Notes under the pieces: model-generated | What the model saw: only the letters and a program-made list of their open reading frames with translations | Databases searched by the model: none | What the model was told of the DNA's origin: nothing | Made by a program: the position numbers and the translations under genes | DNA from: Marinosulfonomonas sp. | GTDB lineage: Bacteria > Pseudomonadota > Alphaproteobacteria > Rhodobacterales > Rhodobacteraceae | Assembly (NCBI GenBank): GCA_026984915.1 | Contig: JALSRG010000100.1 | Span: forward strand, 1 to 33,655 | Length of the DNA stretch: 33,655 nucleotides | Reading direction: 5' to 3' | Shown here: one piece after another, positions 15,527 to 24,667 of the stretch | Numbering within the stretch: position 1 is the first letter of the stretch | How the letters are laid out: the number at the start of each line of letters is the position of its first letter

Positions 15527-16408
15527 TCACGTGCCGGGCGGGTTTTTGGCCAGGCCCGATGCCAAGGCCATGAATGTCTTGATCAGTTTGCGGTTCTGCC
15601 GCTCTTTCATGCAGATCAGGGCTTCGTGCATCATCGGCACTGGCGCGGGCAGGTCAATTGTGGCCAAGCGTTCATCCGGAGCGAATTCTGCGGTGGAAAC
15701 AAAGCCGATCCCGTTTCCGGCGGCGACGATTTCGCGGACGGCTTCGCGGCCCTCGGCCTCGATCGCTGGCGTCAGGGTCACGCCGCAGGCTTTGGCGGCC
15801 TCTTCCAGTTTCTGGCGGGTTTTTGACCCTTTTTCGCGCATGACCAACGGTAGTGTGGCCAGTTGCCGATAGTCGGAGAGCACCAGATTCTGGTGCTCGC
15901 CTCTCCGGGAAGCGAAGGCAACCAGCGGCGTTTCATCCAGCGGCAGGACCTTGAGATCATGCGCCTTGATCACCTCTCCGAGCACGCCGATATCCGCCCG
16001 GTAGGCATAAAGCGCATCAATCACCTCTTGCGAATTGCCGACCTTCAGCGAAATCCGGATGCCCGGATAATGTGACTGAAATATCCGAAGAACCGATGTG
16101 ACGTGATAGGCCGAATCGACGATCATGCGCAGCTCTCCGGCCCGAAGCGCCTGGGATTCGGTCAGAAAATCCAGGGCCTGCTGTTCGTTGTCAAACAGCC
16201 GGTTGGTAATTTCCAGCAGTTGCTTGCCTTTCTCCGTCAGGCTGACCTGCCGCTTGTGGCGGTCAAACAGCAGGATGTCATATTCATCCTCCAGTTTGCG
16301 TACCTGATCGGAAATGGCGGGCTGGGTCAGAAACAGGGCCTCGGCCGCGCGGGAAAACCCGCCATGTATGGCGACATGATGAAAGGCGCGGAGCTGAACG
16401 TAGCGCAT
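15527..16408 (-). CDS. LysR regulator of 2-aminoethylphosphonate use
   Basis: A 293-residue LysR regulator. The helix-turn-helix is unmistakable: FHHVAIHGGFSRAAEALFLT, then QPAISDQVRKLEDEYDILLF. The effector domain begins near residue 90 (GELRMIVDSAYHVTSVLRIF). It is divergent from phnW across a 119-base gap. LysR genes are regularly found next to phnWX operons, so control of 2-AEP uptake and breakdown by the substrate or an intermediate is the likely role. The function follows from context; the sequence proves only the family. Confidence 0.88.
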   Translation of the reverse strand: MRYVQLRAFHHVAIHGGFSRAAEALFLTQPAISDQVRKLEDEYDILLFDRHKRQVSLTEKGKQLLEITNRLFDNEQQALDFLTESQALRAGELRMIVDSAYHVTSVLRIFQSHYPGIRISLKVGNSQEVIDALYAYRADIGVLGEVIKAHDLKVLPLDETPLVAFASRRGEHQNLVLSDYRQLATLPLVMREKGSKTRQKLEEAAKACGVTLTPAIEAEGREAVREIVAAGNGIGFVSTAEFAPDERLATIDLPAPVPMMHEALICMKERQNRKLIKTFMALASGLAKNPPGT

Positions 16409-16421
16409 GGCATTTCAATCC

Positions 16422-16436
16422 ATAATTACAATTTAT
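16422..16436. promoter_or_regulatory. Candidate LysR binding dyad in the phnW promoter region
   Basis: ATAA (16422-16425) and TTAT (16433-16436) form a short AT-rich dyad with a seven-base spacer, 14 bases before the lysR start on the minus strand and about 90 before phnW. It has the size of a LysR half-site pair. The repeat arms are short and the whole gap is AT-rich, so this is tentative. Confidence 0.25.
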
Positions 16437-16527
16437 AGAATGATCTAAAATACCGATTTTACAAATAGTTTTTTCTGGGCGACGATTTGTATGGTCTATC
16501 ATCAGGATCTCACTGCAGGACAAACCA

Positions 16528-17715
16528 ATGCCAAAAACAAAATCCGCCTTGCCGGCGCCGCATCTGGGCGAGCCCTATTTGCTGACCCCCGGCCCGCTGA
16601 CCACATCCTGTGCGGTGAAACAGGCCATGCTGCGCGACTGGGGCAGTTGGGATGGCGATTTTCGTGCTATCACGGCCGAAATGCGCCAGATGCTGCTGGA
16701 GATGATCAATGATACCAAAGGCGAATTCGACTGCGTGCCGATGCAAGGCAGCGGCACCTTTTCGGTCGAGGCGATGCTGGCCAGTTTCACCCCGCGCGAC
16801 GGCAAGGTTCTGGTGCTGTCCAACGGCGCCTATGGCAAGCGGATCGCGCAAACGCTGGACTATCTGAACCGCGACCATGTGGTGATCGACAAGGGCGATT
16901 ACATGCCGCCGCGCGGGGACGAGGTAACAGCCGCCCTGCGCGCTGATCCCGCCATCACCCATGTAGTCGTGGTGCATTGCGAAACCAGTTCCGGCATCCT
17001 GAACCCCGTCGCGGAAATCTCGCAGGCGGTGTATGCCGAGGGCCGCAAGCTGCTGATCGATTCGATGAGCGCCTTTGGGGCAATCCCTCTGGACGTTGAC
17101 AAAATACGCTTTGAAGCAATGGTGTCCTCGGCCAACAAATGTATCGAGGGCGTGCCCGGTTTCGGCTTTGTCATCGCCCGCAAGGATGAATTGCAGGCCG
17201 CCAAGGGGCGCAGCCATTCCCTCAGCCTCGATCTGCACGCGCAATGGGCGCATATGAACAAGACCGGCCAGTGGCGGTTTACCCCGCCGACTCATGTTGT
17301 CGTGGCCTTTCTGGAGGCCCTGAAGGCGCACCGCGCCGAAGGCGGTGTTGCGGGGCGCGGGGCACGCTATGCCGACAACCGTGATGTGCTGGTTGAAGGA
17401 ATGCGCAGCCTCGGGTTTGAAACCCTGCTCAAGGACCGCTGGCTGTCGCCCATCATCGTCACCTTTTTCTGTCCTGCGCACAAAGCCTTTGATTTCAATG
17501 TTTTCTACGAGGCGATGAAGCGCAAAGGCTTTATCATCTACCCCGGGAAACTGACCGTGGTTGACAGTTTCCGCCTCGGCTGCATCGGCCAGATGGACGC
17601 CAATGTGATGCGGCGGGTGGTGCAGGCCGCCAAGGAATGCCTGAACGAAATGGGCGTGCCGGATGCGGCCCCGCCTGAACAAGCCCTGATCGAGCGCGCC
17701 AGACTGGCCGCATAA
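16528..17715 (+). CDS. phnW: 2-aminoethylphosphonate:pyruvate transaminase
   Basis: A 395-residue PLP enzyme that moves the amino group of 2-AEP to pyruvate, giving phosphonoacetaldehyde and alanine. The PLP lysine is Lys204 in SSANKCIEGVPGFGF, and Asp178 (LLIDSMSAFGAIP) should hold the pyridine nitrogen; the 26-residue spacing equals that in Salmonella PhnW. The opening PYLLTPGPLTTS is typical. AGGAC lies seven bases before the ATG. It is 27 bases before phnX, which uses its product. The last 25 residues are an Ala/Glu-rich tail slightly longer than usual. Confidence 0.96.
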   Translation: MPKTKSALPAPHLGEPYLLTPGPLTTSCAVKQAMLRDWGSWDGDFRAITAEMRQMLLEMINDTKGEFDCVPMQGSGTFSVEAMLASFTPRDGKVLVLSNGAYGKRIAQTLDYLNRDHVVIDKGDYMPPRGDEVTAALRADPAITHVVVVHCETSSGILNPVAEISQAVYAEGRKLLIDSMSAFGAIPLDVDKIRFEAMVSSANKCIEGVPGFGFVIARKDELQAAKGRSHSLSLDLHAQWAHMNKTGQWRFTPPTHVVVAFLEALKAHRAEGGVAGRGARYADNRDVLVEGMRSLGFETLLKDRWLSPIIVTFFCPAHKAFDFNVFYEAMKRKGFIIYPGKLTVVDSFRLGCIGQMDANVMRRVVQAAKECLNEMGVPDAAPPEQALIERARLAA

Positions 17716-17742
17716 CCAACGATTGACGTAACCCAAGGAAAC

Positions 17743-18597
17743 ATGAAAATGAGCCATTTCGGAAACTACACATATTCCCGCAGCTATCGCGGCAAGGTTC
17801 AGGCGCTGGTGCTGGACTGGAGCGGCACCATCGCCGACGCCTATGTCATCGCCCCGGCGGTGGTGTTCGTCGAGGTGTTCAAGAACCAGGGCGTCGAGAT
17901 TTCGATGGAAGAGGCCCGCGGCCCGATGGGCCTGCGCAAGGATCTGCACATCAAAATGCTGACCGAGGATCCGGTGATCGCCGAACGCTGGAAGGCGGTC
18001 AAAGGCAAGTATCCCGACCAGTCCGATGTCGATGCGATGTTCAAGGATTTCGTGCCCGCACAACTGGATTGCCTGCGCAAATACACCACAATCCTGCCCG
18101 GCGTTAAGGACGTGCTGGTCAATCTGCAAAAGCAGGGGCTGAAAATCGGTGCCTCGACCGGTTTTGTGCGCTCGATGGTGGACATCCTGCTGGAAGACAG
18201 CATCAAACAGGGTTTCACCCCTGACGCCACTGTCGCCGGTGACGAGGTGATCAACGGCGCCCGCCCTGCGCCGCATATGGTGTGGAAAAATCTGGACCTG
18301 ATGAACATCTCGGAAATCAAATCGGTGGTGAAATGCGATGATACGGTTTCCGGCGTCGGCGAAGCCCTGAACGCGGGGTGCTGGGGCGTTGGTCTGGTAC
18401 GTTACTCCAACTACATGAATATCAATTCGCTGGAGGAAGAAGCGACATTATCCGAGGCGGAAATCCAGCGCCGCATGGATCACACCCGAAAAATTCTGGC
18501 GCAGTCCGGCGCGCATTATGTTATTGATTCACTGGTGGACCTGCCGGCCGTGATCGACGACATCAACGCCCGTCTGGCACGTGGCGAAAAGCCATGA
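17743..18597 (+). CDS. phnX: Phosphonoacetaldehyde hydrolase (phosphonatase)
   Basis: A 284-residue HAD-superfamily enzyme that splits the C-P bond of phosphonoacetaldehyde into acetaldehyde and phosphate. The nucleophile is Asp25 in LDWSGTIAD. The Schiff-base lysine should be Lys66 in GPMGLRKDLH; the 41-residue distance equals that between Asp12 and Lys53 of the Bacillus cereus enzyme. VVKCDDTVSGVGEALNAGCW is the acidic HAD motif near the C-terminus. Two in-frame ATGs (17743, 17749) follow AAGGAA; either could be used. It forms an operon with phnW and ends at a strong terminator. Confidence 0.96.
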   Translation: MKMSHFGNYTYSRSYRGKVQALVLDWSGTIADAYVIAPAVVFVEVFKNQGVEISMEEARGPMGLRKDLHIKMLTEDPVIAERWKAVKGKYPDQSDVDAMFKDFVPAQLDCLRKYTTILPGVKDVLVNLQKQGLKIGASTGFVRSMVDILLEDSIKQGFTPDATVAGDEVINGARPAPHMVWKNLDLMNISEIKSVVKCDDTVSGVGEALNAGCWGVGLVRYSNYMNINSLEEEATLSEAEIQRRMDHTRKILAQSGAHYVIDSLVDLPAVIDDINARLARGEKP

Positions 18598-18604
18598 GAA
18601 TCAG

Positions 18605-18634
18605 CGGCAAGGCCTGCGGGCCTTGCCGGGTTTT
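18605..18634 (+). terminator. Rho-independent terminator after phnX
   Basis: CGGCAAGGCC (18605-18614) pairs perfectly with GGCCTTGCCG (18619-18628) around a four-base loop, followed by GGTTTT. It lies eight bases past the phnX stop and separates the catabolic pair from the transporter genes. Confidence 0.8.
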
Positions 18635-18851
18635 CCGAATACAGGCGCTCTATGGTTGTTTGGTGTGCCGAGCATCGGAAGAAAAGTTGATTAAATTTCA
18701 TTCAGCATGAGATGGAGTGAAACAATCTGAACAAAATGCTTTCAAATTCGCAAAACTATCATAAACTCGAATTACAACACCTGAAAACAGGGGCGGGACT
18801 GATCCGGAATTTTCCGAACCGATCCCAAAGCAACAGAAAGGGAGATCGACT

Positions 18852-19868
18852 ATGTTAAATCTGAAATCCTTCGCACTCGCGTCGGTGCTGGCGATTGGCG
18901 CCACGGCAACCGCCATGGCGGCTGAACTGACGGTTTATACTGCCGTGGAAGCAGAAGACCTGAAGCGGTATGCGGATGCCTTCAACGCGGACCATCCGGA
19001 TATTACCATCAACTGGGTGCGTGATTCGACTGGCGTGATCACAGCCAAGCTGTTGGCGGAAAAAGATAATCCGCAGGCAGATGTTATCTGGGGGCTTGCC
19101 GCCACATCGCTGCTGCTGATGAAAAGCGAAGACATGCTGGAGCCTTATGCGCCCGCCGGTGTCGAAAAACTTGACCCCAAGTTTGTCGACAATTCCACCC
19201 CGCCAACCTGGACAGGAATGGATGCCTGGGTTGCGGCCGTTTGCTACAATACGGTTGAAGGCGAAAAGAACGGCGTTCCGGCACCGACCAGCTGGAAGGA
19301 TTTGACCAAGCCGGTTTACAAAGGTCATGTGATCATGCCGAATCCGAATTCCTCGGGCACCGGTTTCCTGGATGTATCAAGCTGGTTGCAGATGTTTGGC
19401 GAGGAAGGCGGCTGGGAATACATGGACGCGCTGCATGAAAACATCTCGCGCTATACGCATTCCGGTTCTGCGCCCTGCAAACTGGCGGCTTCTGGTGAAA
19501 CGACAGTTGGTGTTTCCTTTGCGTTTCGCGGTGCAAAATCCAAGGCGGCCGGGGCACCGATCGAGATTATCGTTCCGACCGAAGGTGTGGGCTGGGATAT
19601 GGAGGCCACGGCAATTGTTGCCGGCACCGACGATCTGGAAGCTGCGAAAACCCTGGTGGACTGGACGGTAACGAAAAAGGCCAATGAGCTTTATAACAGC
19701 GGCTATGCCGTTGTGGCCTATCCGGGTGTGGCAAAACCGGTCAAGTTCTTCCCCGAAGGGCTGGTGGATGCGATGATCGACAACGATTTCGAGTTTGCCG
19801 CCAACAACCGCAGCGCCATTCTGGCCGAGTGGGCCAAGCGCTATGACGGGAAATCCGACCCGAAATAG
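18852..19868 (+). CDS. phnS2: 2-aminoethylphosphonate ABC transporter, periplasmic binding protein
   Basis: A 338-residue extracellular solute-binding protein of the iron/2-AEP type. A clear signal peptide (about 1-23, ending ATAMA) is followed by AELTVYTAVEAEDLKRYADA, the usual start of this family. Later segments such as NPNSSGTGFLDVSSWLQMFG and the C-terminal FFPEGLVDAMIDNDFEFAAN match the PhnS2/AepX-like branch I know from 2-AEP clusters. It should capture 2-AEP in the periplasm. AGGGAG lies before the ATG. The preceding 217 bases after the terminator probably hold its own promoter. Fe3+-binding proteins are close relatives, but context favours 2-AEP. Confidence 0.85.
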   Translation: MLNLKSFALASVLAIGATATAMAAELTVYTAVEAEDLKRYADAFNADHPDITINWVRDSTGVITAKLLAEKDNPQADVIWGLAATSLLLMKSEDMLEPYAPAGVEKLDPKFVDNSTPPTWTGMDAWVAAVCYNTVEGEKNGVPAPTSWKDLTKPVYKGHVIMPNPNSSGTGFLDVSSWLQMFGEEGGWEYMDALHENISRYTHSGSAPCKLAASGETTVGVSFAFRGAKSKAAGAPIEIIVPTEGVGWDMEATAIVAGTDDLEAAKTLVDWTVTKKANELYNSGYAVVAYPGVAKPVKFFPEGLVDAMIDNDFEFAANNRSAILAEWAKRYDGKSDPK

Positions 19869-19981
19869 GGGCGGACAGTTTTTCGGAAGAAACGTGAGGG
19901 GGCCGTGGTTTCGGCCCTCTCTGTTCGCACATGAAGCCGGCCCAAAACGCAACTTGCCTGTCCGGGCCATGGGGAATGCAC

Positions 19982-21091
19982 ATGCTGGACATAACAACAC
20001 AGACACAAAAACCTTATCTGGAAATCAGGGACCTGTGGAAAAAGTTCGGGGATTTTATCGCCCTGCGGGATATTTCGCTTGAGGTGATGGAGGGGGAATT
20101 CCTGTGCTTTCTTGGGCCGTCCGGCTGCGGCAAAACCACGCTTCTGCGGGCGATTGCCGGGCTTGATCTGCAAACCTCTGGGACGGTTTCCCAGGCGGGC
20201 AGGGATGTTTCGAACCTGCCGCCTGCGATGCGTGATTTCGGCATTGTGTTTCAGTCTTATGCGCTGTTTCCCAACCTGACAATCGAACGCAACATTGCCT
20301 ATGGGCTGGAAAACCAAGGGCGGCCCAAGGCCGAGATTTCCGCCCGCGTGACCGAGTTGCTGGCGCTGGTCGGCCTGCCTGAACAGGGCAAGAAATACCC
20401 GGCGCAACTGTCTGGCGGCCAGCAACAGCGCATTGCTCTGGCGCGCGCCATTGCCACCAATCCCGGCCTGTTGTTGCTGGATGAACCGCTTTCGGCGCTG
20501 GATGCCAAGGTGCGGGTGCATTTGCGTCACGAGGTCAAGGAGTTGCAGCGCAAGCTGGGTGTGACAACGGTGATGGTCACCCATGACCAGGAGGAAGCCC
20601 TTTCCATGGCGGACCGGATCGTGGTGATGAACCACGGCACCATTGAGCAGGTGGGCACGCCGCTGGAAATCTACCGGGAGCCGGAAACCCTGTTTGTTGC
20701 CGATTTCATTGGCGCAATGAACCAGATCCCTGCGGTTGTCGAGGAAGCAGGCAAGATCAGGGTCGGAACCTGTGTTCTGCAATCAGAGCACAATGTCTTT
20801 GATCATGGGACGGCGGTGATTGCCGCCATTCGGCCGGAGGATATTACCCCCATGGCCGACGGGGTGGACGACGCGGATGCCTTGCCGGCAAATGTCGAAA
20901 CGATGGAGTTCCTGGGCTCGTTTTATCGGGCATCCCTGTCTTGCCCGGATCTGGGAAATATTTCGCTGATGGCGGATTTTTCCATCAACGCGGTGCGCCG
21001 GGTGGATATTTCCCTGGGCAAATCCCTGCGAGTAAAAATACCGGCTGACAGGCTCAAGGCGTTTCCGGCGCAGCAGGGTGCCCAAGCATGA
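19982..21091 (+). CDS. phnT2: 2-aminoethylphosphonate ABC transporter, ATP-binding protein
   Basis: A 369-residue importer ATPase. Walker A GPSGCGKT is at 45-52, the signature LSGGQQQR at 143-150, Walker B LLLLDEP ends near 169, and the switch histidine is in VMVTHDQEEA. A C-terminal TOBE-type domain (about 280-369, with AAIRPEDI) is typical of this transporter class. The ATG at 19982 is preferred because GGGGA lies six bases before it; ATG 19976 would add two residues. It lies 113 bases after the binding-protein gene, and its stop overlaps the permease start by four bases. Confidence 0.88.
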   Translation: MLDITTQTQKPYLEIRDLWKKFGDFIALRDISLEVMEGEFLCFLGPSGCGKTTLLRAIAGLDLQTSGTVSQAGRDVSNLPPAMRDFGIVFQSYALFPNLTIERNIAYGLENQGRPKAEISARVTELLALVGLPEQGKKYPAQLSGGQQQRIALARAIATNPGLLLLDEPLSALDAKVRVHLRHEVKELQRKLGVTTVMVTHDQEEALSMADRIVVMNHGTIEQVGTPLEIYREPETLFVADFIGAMNQIPAVVEEAGKIRVGTCVLQSEHNVFDHGTAVIAAIRPEDITPMADGVDDADALPANVETMEFLGSFYRASLSCPDLGNISLMADFSINAVRRVDISLGKSLRVKIPADRLKAFPAQQGAQA

Positions 21092-23097
21092 GTACGATCG
21101 ACGACATCCCCCGGCCGTTTGTCAAGCCCAGGCTGGGCAAGGATGACTGGATACAGCGCGGGTTCATGGCTGTTATTGCGCTTTACCTGATTGTCGCGCT
21201 GGCATTGCCGCTATATGCGATGCTGTCCAAGGCGTTTTCCACCTATACATTCGATTTGTCGCAATACGAGGTGCAGGTCAGCGATGAAGATGGTCACTTT
21301 ACCAAGCCGGTAGAGAATATTGCCAATCTGAACGCGCGGTTCGATCCGCCGGTGATTGGTGCCGGATCAACCAACAGCAACGGGCGGCAAAAGCTGACCG
21401 GCCTGTTTCCCGATTTCAGTTTTCGCAGCCCGGTGATGTACCGGTTTCGCGGCACATCGCCTGAGGCGGTGTATCTGGTCGGATCCGAGCGCCATACCGG
21501 CCCGGAATGGCTGGAACTGGATTCCAATACTTTCCGACGCGTGGTGATCCGACCGGTAAAACATGTGGGCCTGGCCAATTTTACCACCTATTTTTCAACA
21601 CCGGCCCTGACACAGTCGGTCAGAAATTCGCTGTGGATTGCGACCATTTCCACCATTATCACGGTGACTCTGGCCTTTTGGTTCGCCTATGCGCTGGCGC
21701 GCAGTTGCATGCGCTTCAAGGGTGTGTTCCGCATGGTGGCGATGCTGCCGATCCTTGTGCCTTCGCTGCTGCCGGGCATTGCGCTGGTCTATCTGTTCGG
21801 CAATCAGGGCATGTTGAAATCTTTCCTGATGGGGGAAACGATATATGGCCCGATCGGTATTGTTCTGGGCTCGGTTTTTTTCACCTTTCCGCATGCGATG
21901 ATCATCATTTCAACGGCGCTGGCGATTTCTGATGCGCGGCTTTACGAGGCAGCGGTTTCGCTGAAGGCCAGCCGCTGGAAAACATTCTGGACCGTCACCA
22001 TCCCCGGCGCCCGTTACGGCCTGTTTTCCGCGGCTTTTGTGGTGTTCAATCTGGTGATCACCGATTTCGGCCTGCCAAAGGTCATCGGCGGCAAATTCAA
22101 CGTGCTGGCGGTGGATATCTACAAGCAGGTGATCGGCCAGCAGAATTTTGAAATGGGGGCTGTGGTTTCCGTCGTGCTGCTGGTGCCGGCCATGCTGGCC
22201 TTTGCCATTGACCGGCAGATGCAGAAAAAGCAGGTGGCATTGTTGTCGGCGCGCTCTGTTGTCTTTGAACCCAAACCCAACCGCAAGATGGACCGCATCT
22301 TCTTTGCCTATACGGTGCTGGTTTCCATTTTCATTGCCGGCATCATTGGCGTTTGCCAGTTTGCCGCCCTGATCAAGTTCTGGCCCTATGACCTGAGCCT
22401 TTCGCTGCACAATTACAACTTTGACCTGATGGATGGCGGTGGCTGGGGATCCTACAAAAACTCGATTGTGCTGGCGGTTCTGACGGCGGTGATCGGCACC
22501 GTGGTGGTGTTTCTGGGGGCCTATATGGTGGAGAAAACCAAGGGTTTTGAAAAGGGACGGGCGCTGTTTCAGATGCTGGCGATGCTGCCGATGGCCATTC
22601 CCGGCATGGTGCTGGGGCTTGCCTATATCTTTTTCTTCAACAACCCGGCCAACCCGCTTAATTTCATTTATGGAACAATGATCATTCTGGTGGTGTCGAC
22701 CGTGACCCATTTCTATACGGTTTCGCACCTGACGGCGGTGACGGCGTTAAAACAGATGGATACCGAGTTCGAATCGGTTTCGGCCTCGCTAAAGCAACCG
22801 TTTCACAAGCTGTTCCGGCAGGTAACCGTACCGGTGTCGATGCCGGCAATTCTGAATATTTCCATCTATCTGTTCGTCAACGCCATGACCACGGTTTCAG
22901 CGGTGGTGTTCCTGTATTCGACCGATACGGCGCTGGCCTCGATTGCGGTTCTGAATATGGATGACGCGGGGGATATCGCCCCGGCCGCAGCGATGGGGAT
23001 GATGATTTTCTACACGAATGCCGGCGCACGCATTCTGCATGCGCTGGCTTCGCGCGGGATACTCAAGCGGTCGGAAGCCTGGCGCAAGGGTGACTGA
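21088..23097 (+). CDS. phnU2: 2-aminoethylphosphonate ABC transporter, fused double permease
   Basis: A 669-residue inner-membrane permease with two BPD transport modules in one chain. The first membrane helix is at about 28-46, followed by a large periplasmic insert (about 50-165). Module one contains the EAA-type loop EAAVSLKASRWKTFWTVTIP; module two has SVSASLKQPFHKLFRQVTVP. Each contacts one ATPase subunit. A single fused permease is the family's normal form (PhnU2, FbpB-like), so no second permease gene is missing. It starts inside the ATPase stop codon (ATGA). Confidence 0.88.
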   Translation: MSTIDDIPRPFVKPRLGKDDWIQRGFMAVIALYLIVALALPLYAMLSKAFSTYTFDLSQYEVQVSDEDGHFTKPVENIANLNARFDPPVIGAGSTNSNGRQKLTGLFPDFSFRSPVMYRFRGTSPEAVYLVGSERHTGPEWLELDSNTFRRVVIRPVKHVGLANFTTYFSTPALTQSVRNSLWIATISTIITVTLAFWFAYALARSCMRFKGVFRMVAMLPILVPSLLPGIALVYLFGNQGMLKSFLMGETIYGPIGIVLGSVFFTFPHAMIIISTALAISDARLYEAAVSLKASRWKTFWTVTIPGARYGLFSAAFVVFNLVITDFGLPKVIGGKFNVLAVDIYKQVIGQQNFEMGAVVSVVLLVPAMLAFAIDRQMQKKQVALLSARSVVFEPKPNRKMDRIFFAYTVLVSIFIAGIIGVCQFAALIKFWPYDLSLSLHNYNFDLMDGGGWGSYKNSIVLAVLTAVIGTVVVFLGAYMVEKTKGFEKGRALFQMLAMLPMAIPGMVLGLAYIFFFNNPANPLNFIYGTMIILVVSTVTHFYTVSHLTAVTALKQMDTEFESVSASLKQPFHKLFRQVTVPVSMPAILNISIYLFVNAMTTVSAVVFLYSTDTALASIAVLNMDDAGDIAPAAAMGMMIFYTNAGARILHALASRGILKRSEAWRKGD

Positions 23098-23137
23098 CCC
23101 GAAGAAGGCACGGGGCAAAAAAGGGCACGGGGCAAAC

Positions 23138-23155
23138 CCGCCCGAAAACGGGCGG
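23138..23155. other. Hairpin in the convergent phnU2-tctA gap
   Basis: CCGCCCG (23138-23144) pairs with CGGGCGG (23149-23155) around an AAAA loop, between two convergent genes. No U-run flanks it on either side, so it is at best a weak bidirectional terminator. Confidence 0.4.
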
Positions 23156-23167
23156 CGCCGCAAAGTG

Positions 23168-24655
23168 TTACACCGGGTCTTCTTTGCCGAGATGCACGTT
23201 CTTGTAGTAGGAATAGAGCGGCGGCAACAGCAGCAGGAAAATGATCACCCACATCACTTTGGCAATCGGGCTTTCGATGAAAATCCAGGGAGACCCCTTG
23301 CCGATGATCATGCCCTGGGTAAAGCCGCCCTCGGCGATCGGGCCAAGGATAAGCCCGAGAATGAGCGCCTCAAGCGAATAGCCGAGCTTTTTCAGGATCA
23401 GACCGCCCAATGCAAAGGCGATCATCAGATAGACATCAAATACGGCGTTGTTCAGGGCGTAAGACCCCAACACGGCAAAAGCCCCGACCACCGGCACCAT
23501 CAGGGCGGGCGGCACCAGGGCAATGCGAGCCAGATAGGGTGCAAAGCCAAGCCCGACCAGCAGGAACACCCCGTTTGCCACGAACAGCGACAGGATGAAC
23601 GGGTAGGTGCGATCAGCGTATTCGGTAAACAGTTCCGGCCCCGGTATCATCCCCTGAATGATAAAGGCCCCCATCAGGGCGGCGGCAACGGAATTGCCGG
23701 GAATGCCGAGTGTGAGCGTGGGTACCAGTGAGCCGCCAACACAGCCGTTGTTGCCGCTTTCGGCGGCGGCGATGCCTTCGGGATTGCCTTTGCCGAACAG
23801 TTCTTTGGCCCGCGAAATGCGTTTTGACAGGTTGTAGGATATGAACGCCGCGATGGTGGCGCCTTCGCCCGGCAGGATGCCGATCACGGTGCCGGTCCCC
23901 GACCCCAGTGCGATATGCTTGCCAATGCCCTTGGGCAGGGGTTCACGTTTTTGGGTTTTATGCAGGGTTGATGTGTCGATTTCGTGCTGGTGCATCCCGG
24001 CAAGTTCCAGCATCTGGATCATTGAAAACAGGCCAATGAGGGCGGGCATGAAATCAATGCCGTCAATCAGTTCGATCAGACCGCCGGTATAGCGCAGACT
24101 GCCGGACATATCGTCGGTGCCGACAATGGCGATGATCATCCCCAGAAGGCCGGCGATCAGGGCTTTGATCAGCGAACTGTTTTCATCGGCAATGGAAATG
24201 ATCCCCGCCAGCCCCATCAGCGCCAGGAGAAATGTTTCGGCTGGCCCGAACGCCAGTGCCTGACGCGCGAGAAGTGGCGCAAACATAAGCAGAATGAAGA
24301 CCGAGAAGGTCCCCCCGACAAAAGACGCAACCACGGAAACCTTCAGGGCAAGGCCGGCGTGGCCTTTGCGGCTCATCGGGTAGCCTTCGATCGCCGTGGC
24401 GACAGCGGCGGGCGTGCCGGGTGTATTCAGCAGAATGGCGGGGATCGAGCCGCCATACATGGCGCCGCAATAGATGCCGCCCAGCAGCATGAGGCCAGCG
24501 GTTGGATCCATCGTATAGGTGAAGGGCACCAGCAGCCCGACAGCCATGGTTGCGGTCAGCCCCGGCATGCCGCCGATGGCAACACCCGCTGTGGTGCCGA
24601 TGGCGATGGTCAGAAGTGAACTGAAGGTGAAAACGACTGCAATATGTTCAAGCAT
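23168..24655 (-). CDS. tctA: Tripartite tricarboxylate transporter, large membrane subunit TctA
   Basis: A 495-residue membrane protein with about twelve helices that forms the transport channel of a TTT system. Family segments visible are GVAIGGMPGLTATMAVGLLV near the start, YCGAMYGGSIPAILLNTPGT and its mirrored partner GILPGEGATIAAFISYNLSK, plus SGNNGCVGGSLVPTLTLGIP in the second half. These repeated Gly/Pro-rich loops line the substrate path. It is the last gene of the tctCBA unit, 12 bases after tctB. TTT systems import citrate, other carboxylates or aromatic acids; the substrate is not evident. Confidence 0.94.
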   Translation of the reverse strand: MLEHIAVVFTFSSLLTIAIGTTAGVAIGGMPGLTATMAVGLLVPFTYTMDPTAGLMLLGGIYCGAMYGGSIPAILLNTPGTPAAVATAIEGYPMSRKGHAGLALKVSVVASFVGGTFSVFILLMFAPLLARQALAFGPAETFLLALMGLAGIISIADENSSLIKALIAGLLGMIIAIVGTDDMSGSLRYTGGLIELIDGIDFMPALIGLFSMIQMLELAGMHQHEIDTSTLHKTQKREPLPKGIGKHIALGSGTGTVIGILPGEGATIAAFISYNLSKRISRAKELFGKGNPEGIAAAESGNNGCVGGSLVPTLTLGIPGNSVAAALMGAFIIQGMIPGPELFTEYADRTYPFILSLFVANGVFLLVGLGFAPYLARIALVPPALMVPVVGAFAVLGSYALNNAVFDVYLMIAFALGGLILKKLGYSLEALILGLILGPIAEGGFTQGMIIGKGSPWIFIESPIAKVMWVIIFLLLLPPLYSYYKNVHLGKEDPV

Positions 24656-24667
24656 GGAAAAGCGCCA

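Noticed and set aside
15362-15872. Open frames on the plus strand between the PfkB kinase gene and phnW
   Set aside because: Most of their length is antisense to the LysR gene, the starts lack ribosome-binding sites, and the translations have no known features.
16409-16527. Pho box in the phnW control region
   Set aside because: I looked for CTGTCAT-like direct repeats and found none convincing in this gap or before phnS2.
16510-18276. A 588-codon open frame on the minus strand across phnW and phnX
   Set aside because: It lies opposite two well-supported enzymes with catalytic residues at the right spacing. Its translation is His/Gln/Gly-rich with no recognisable domain. It is a shadow caused by GC-rich codon use.
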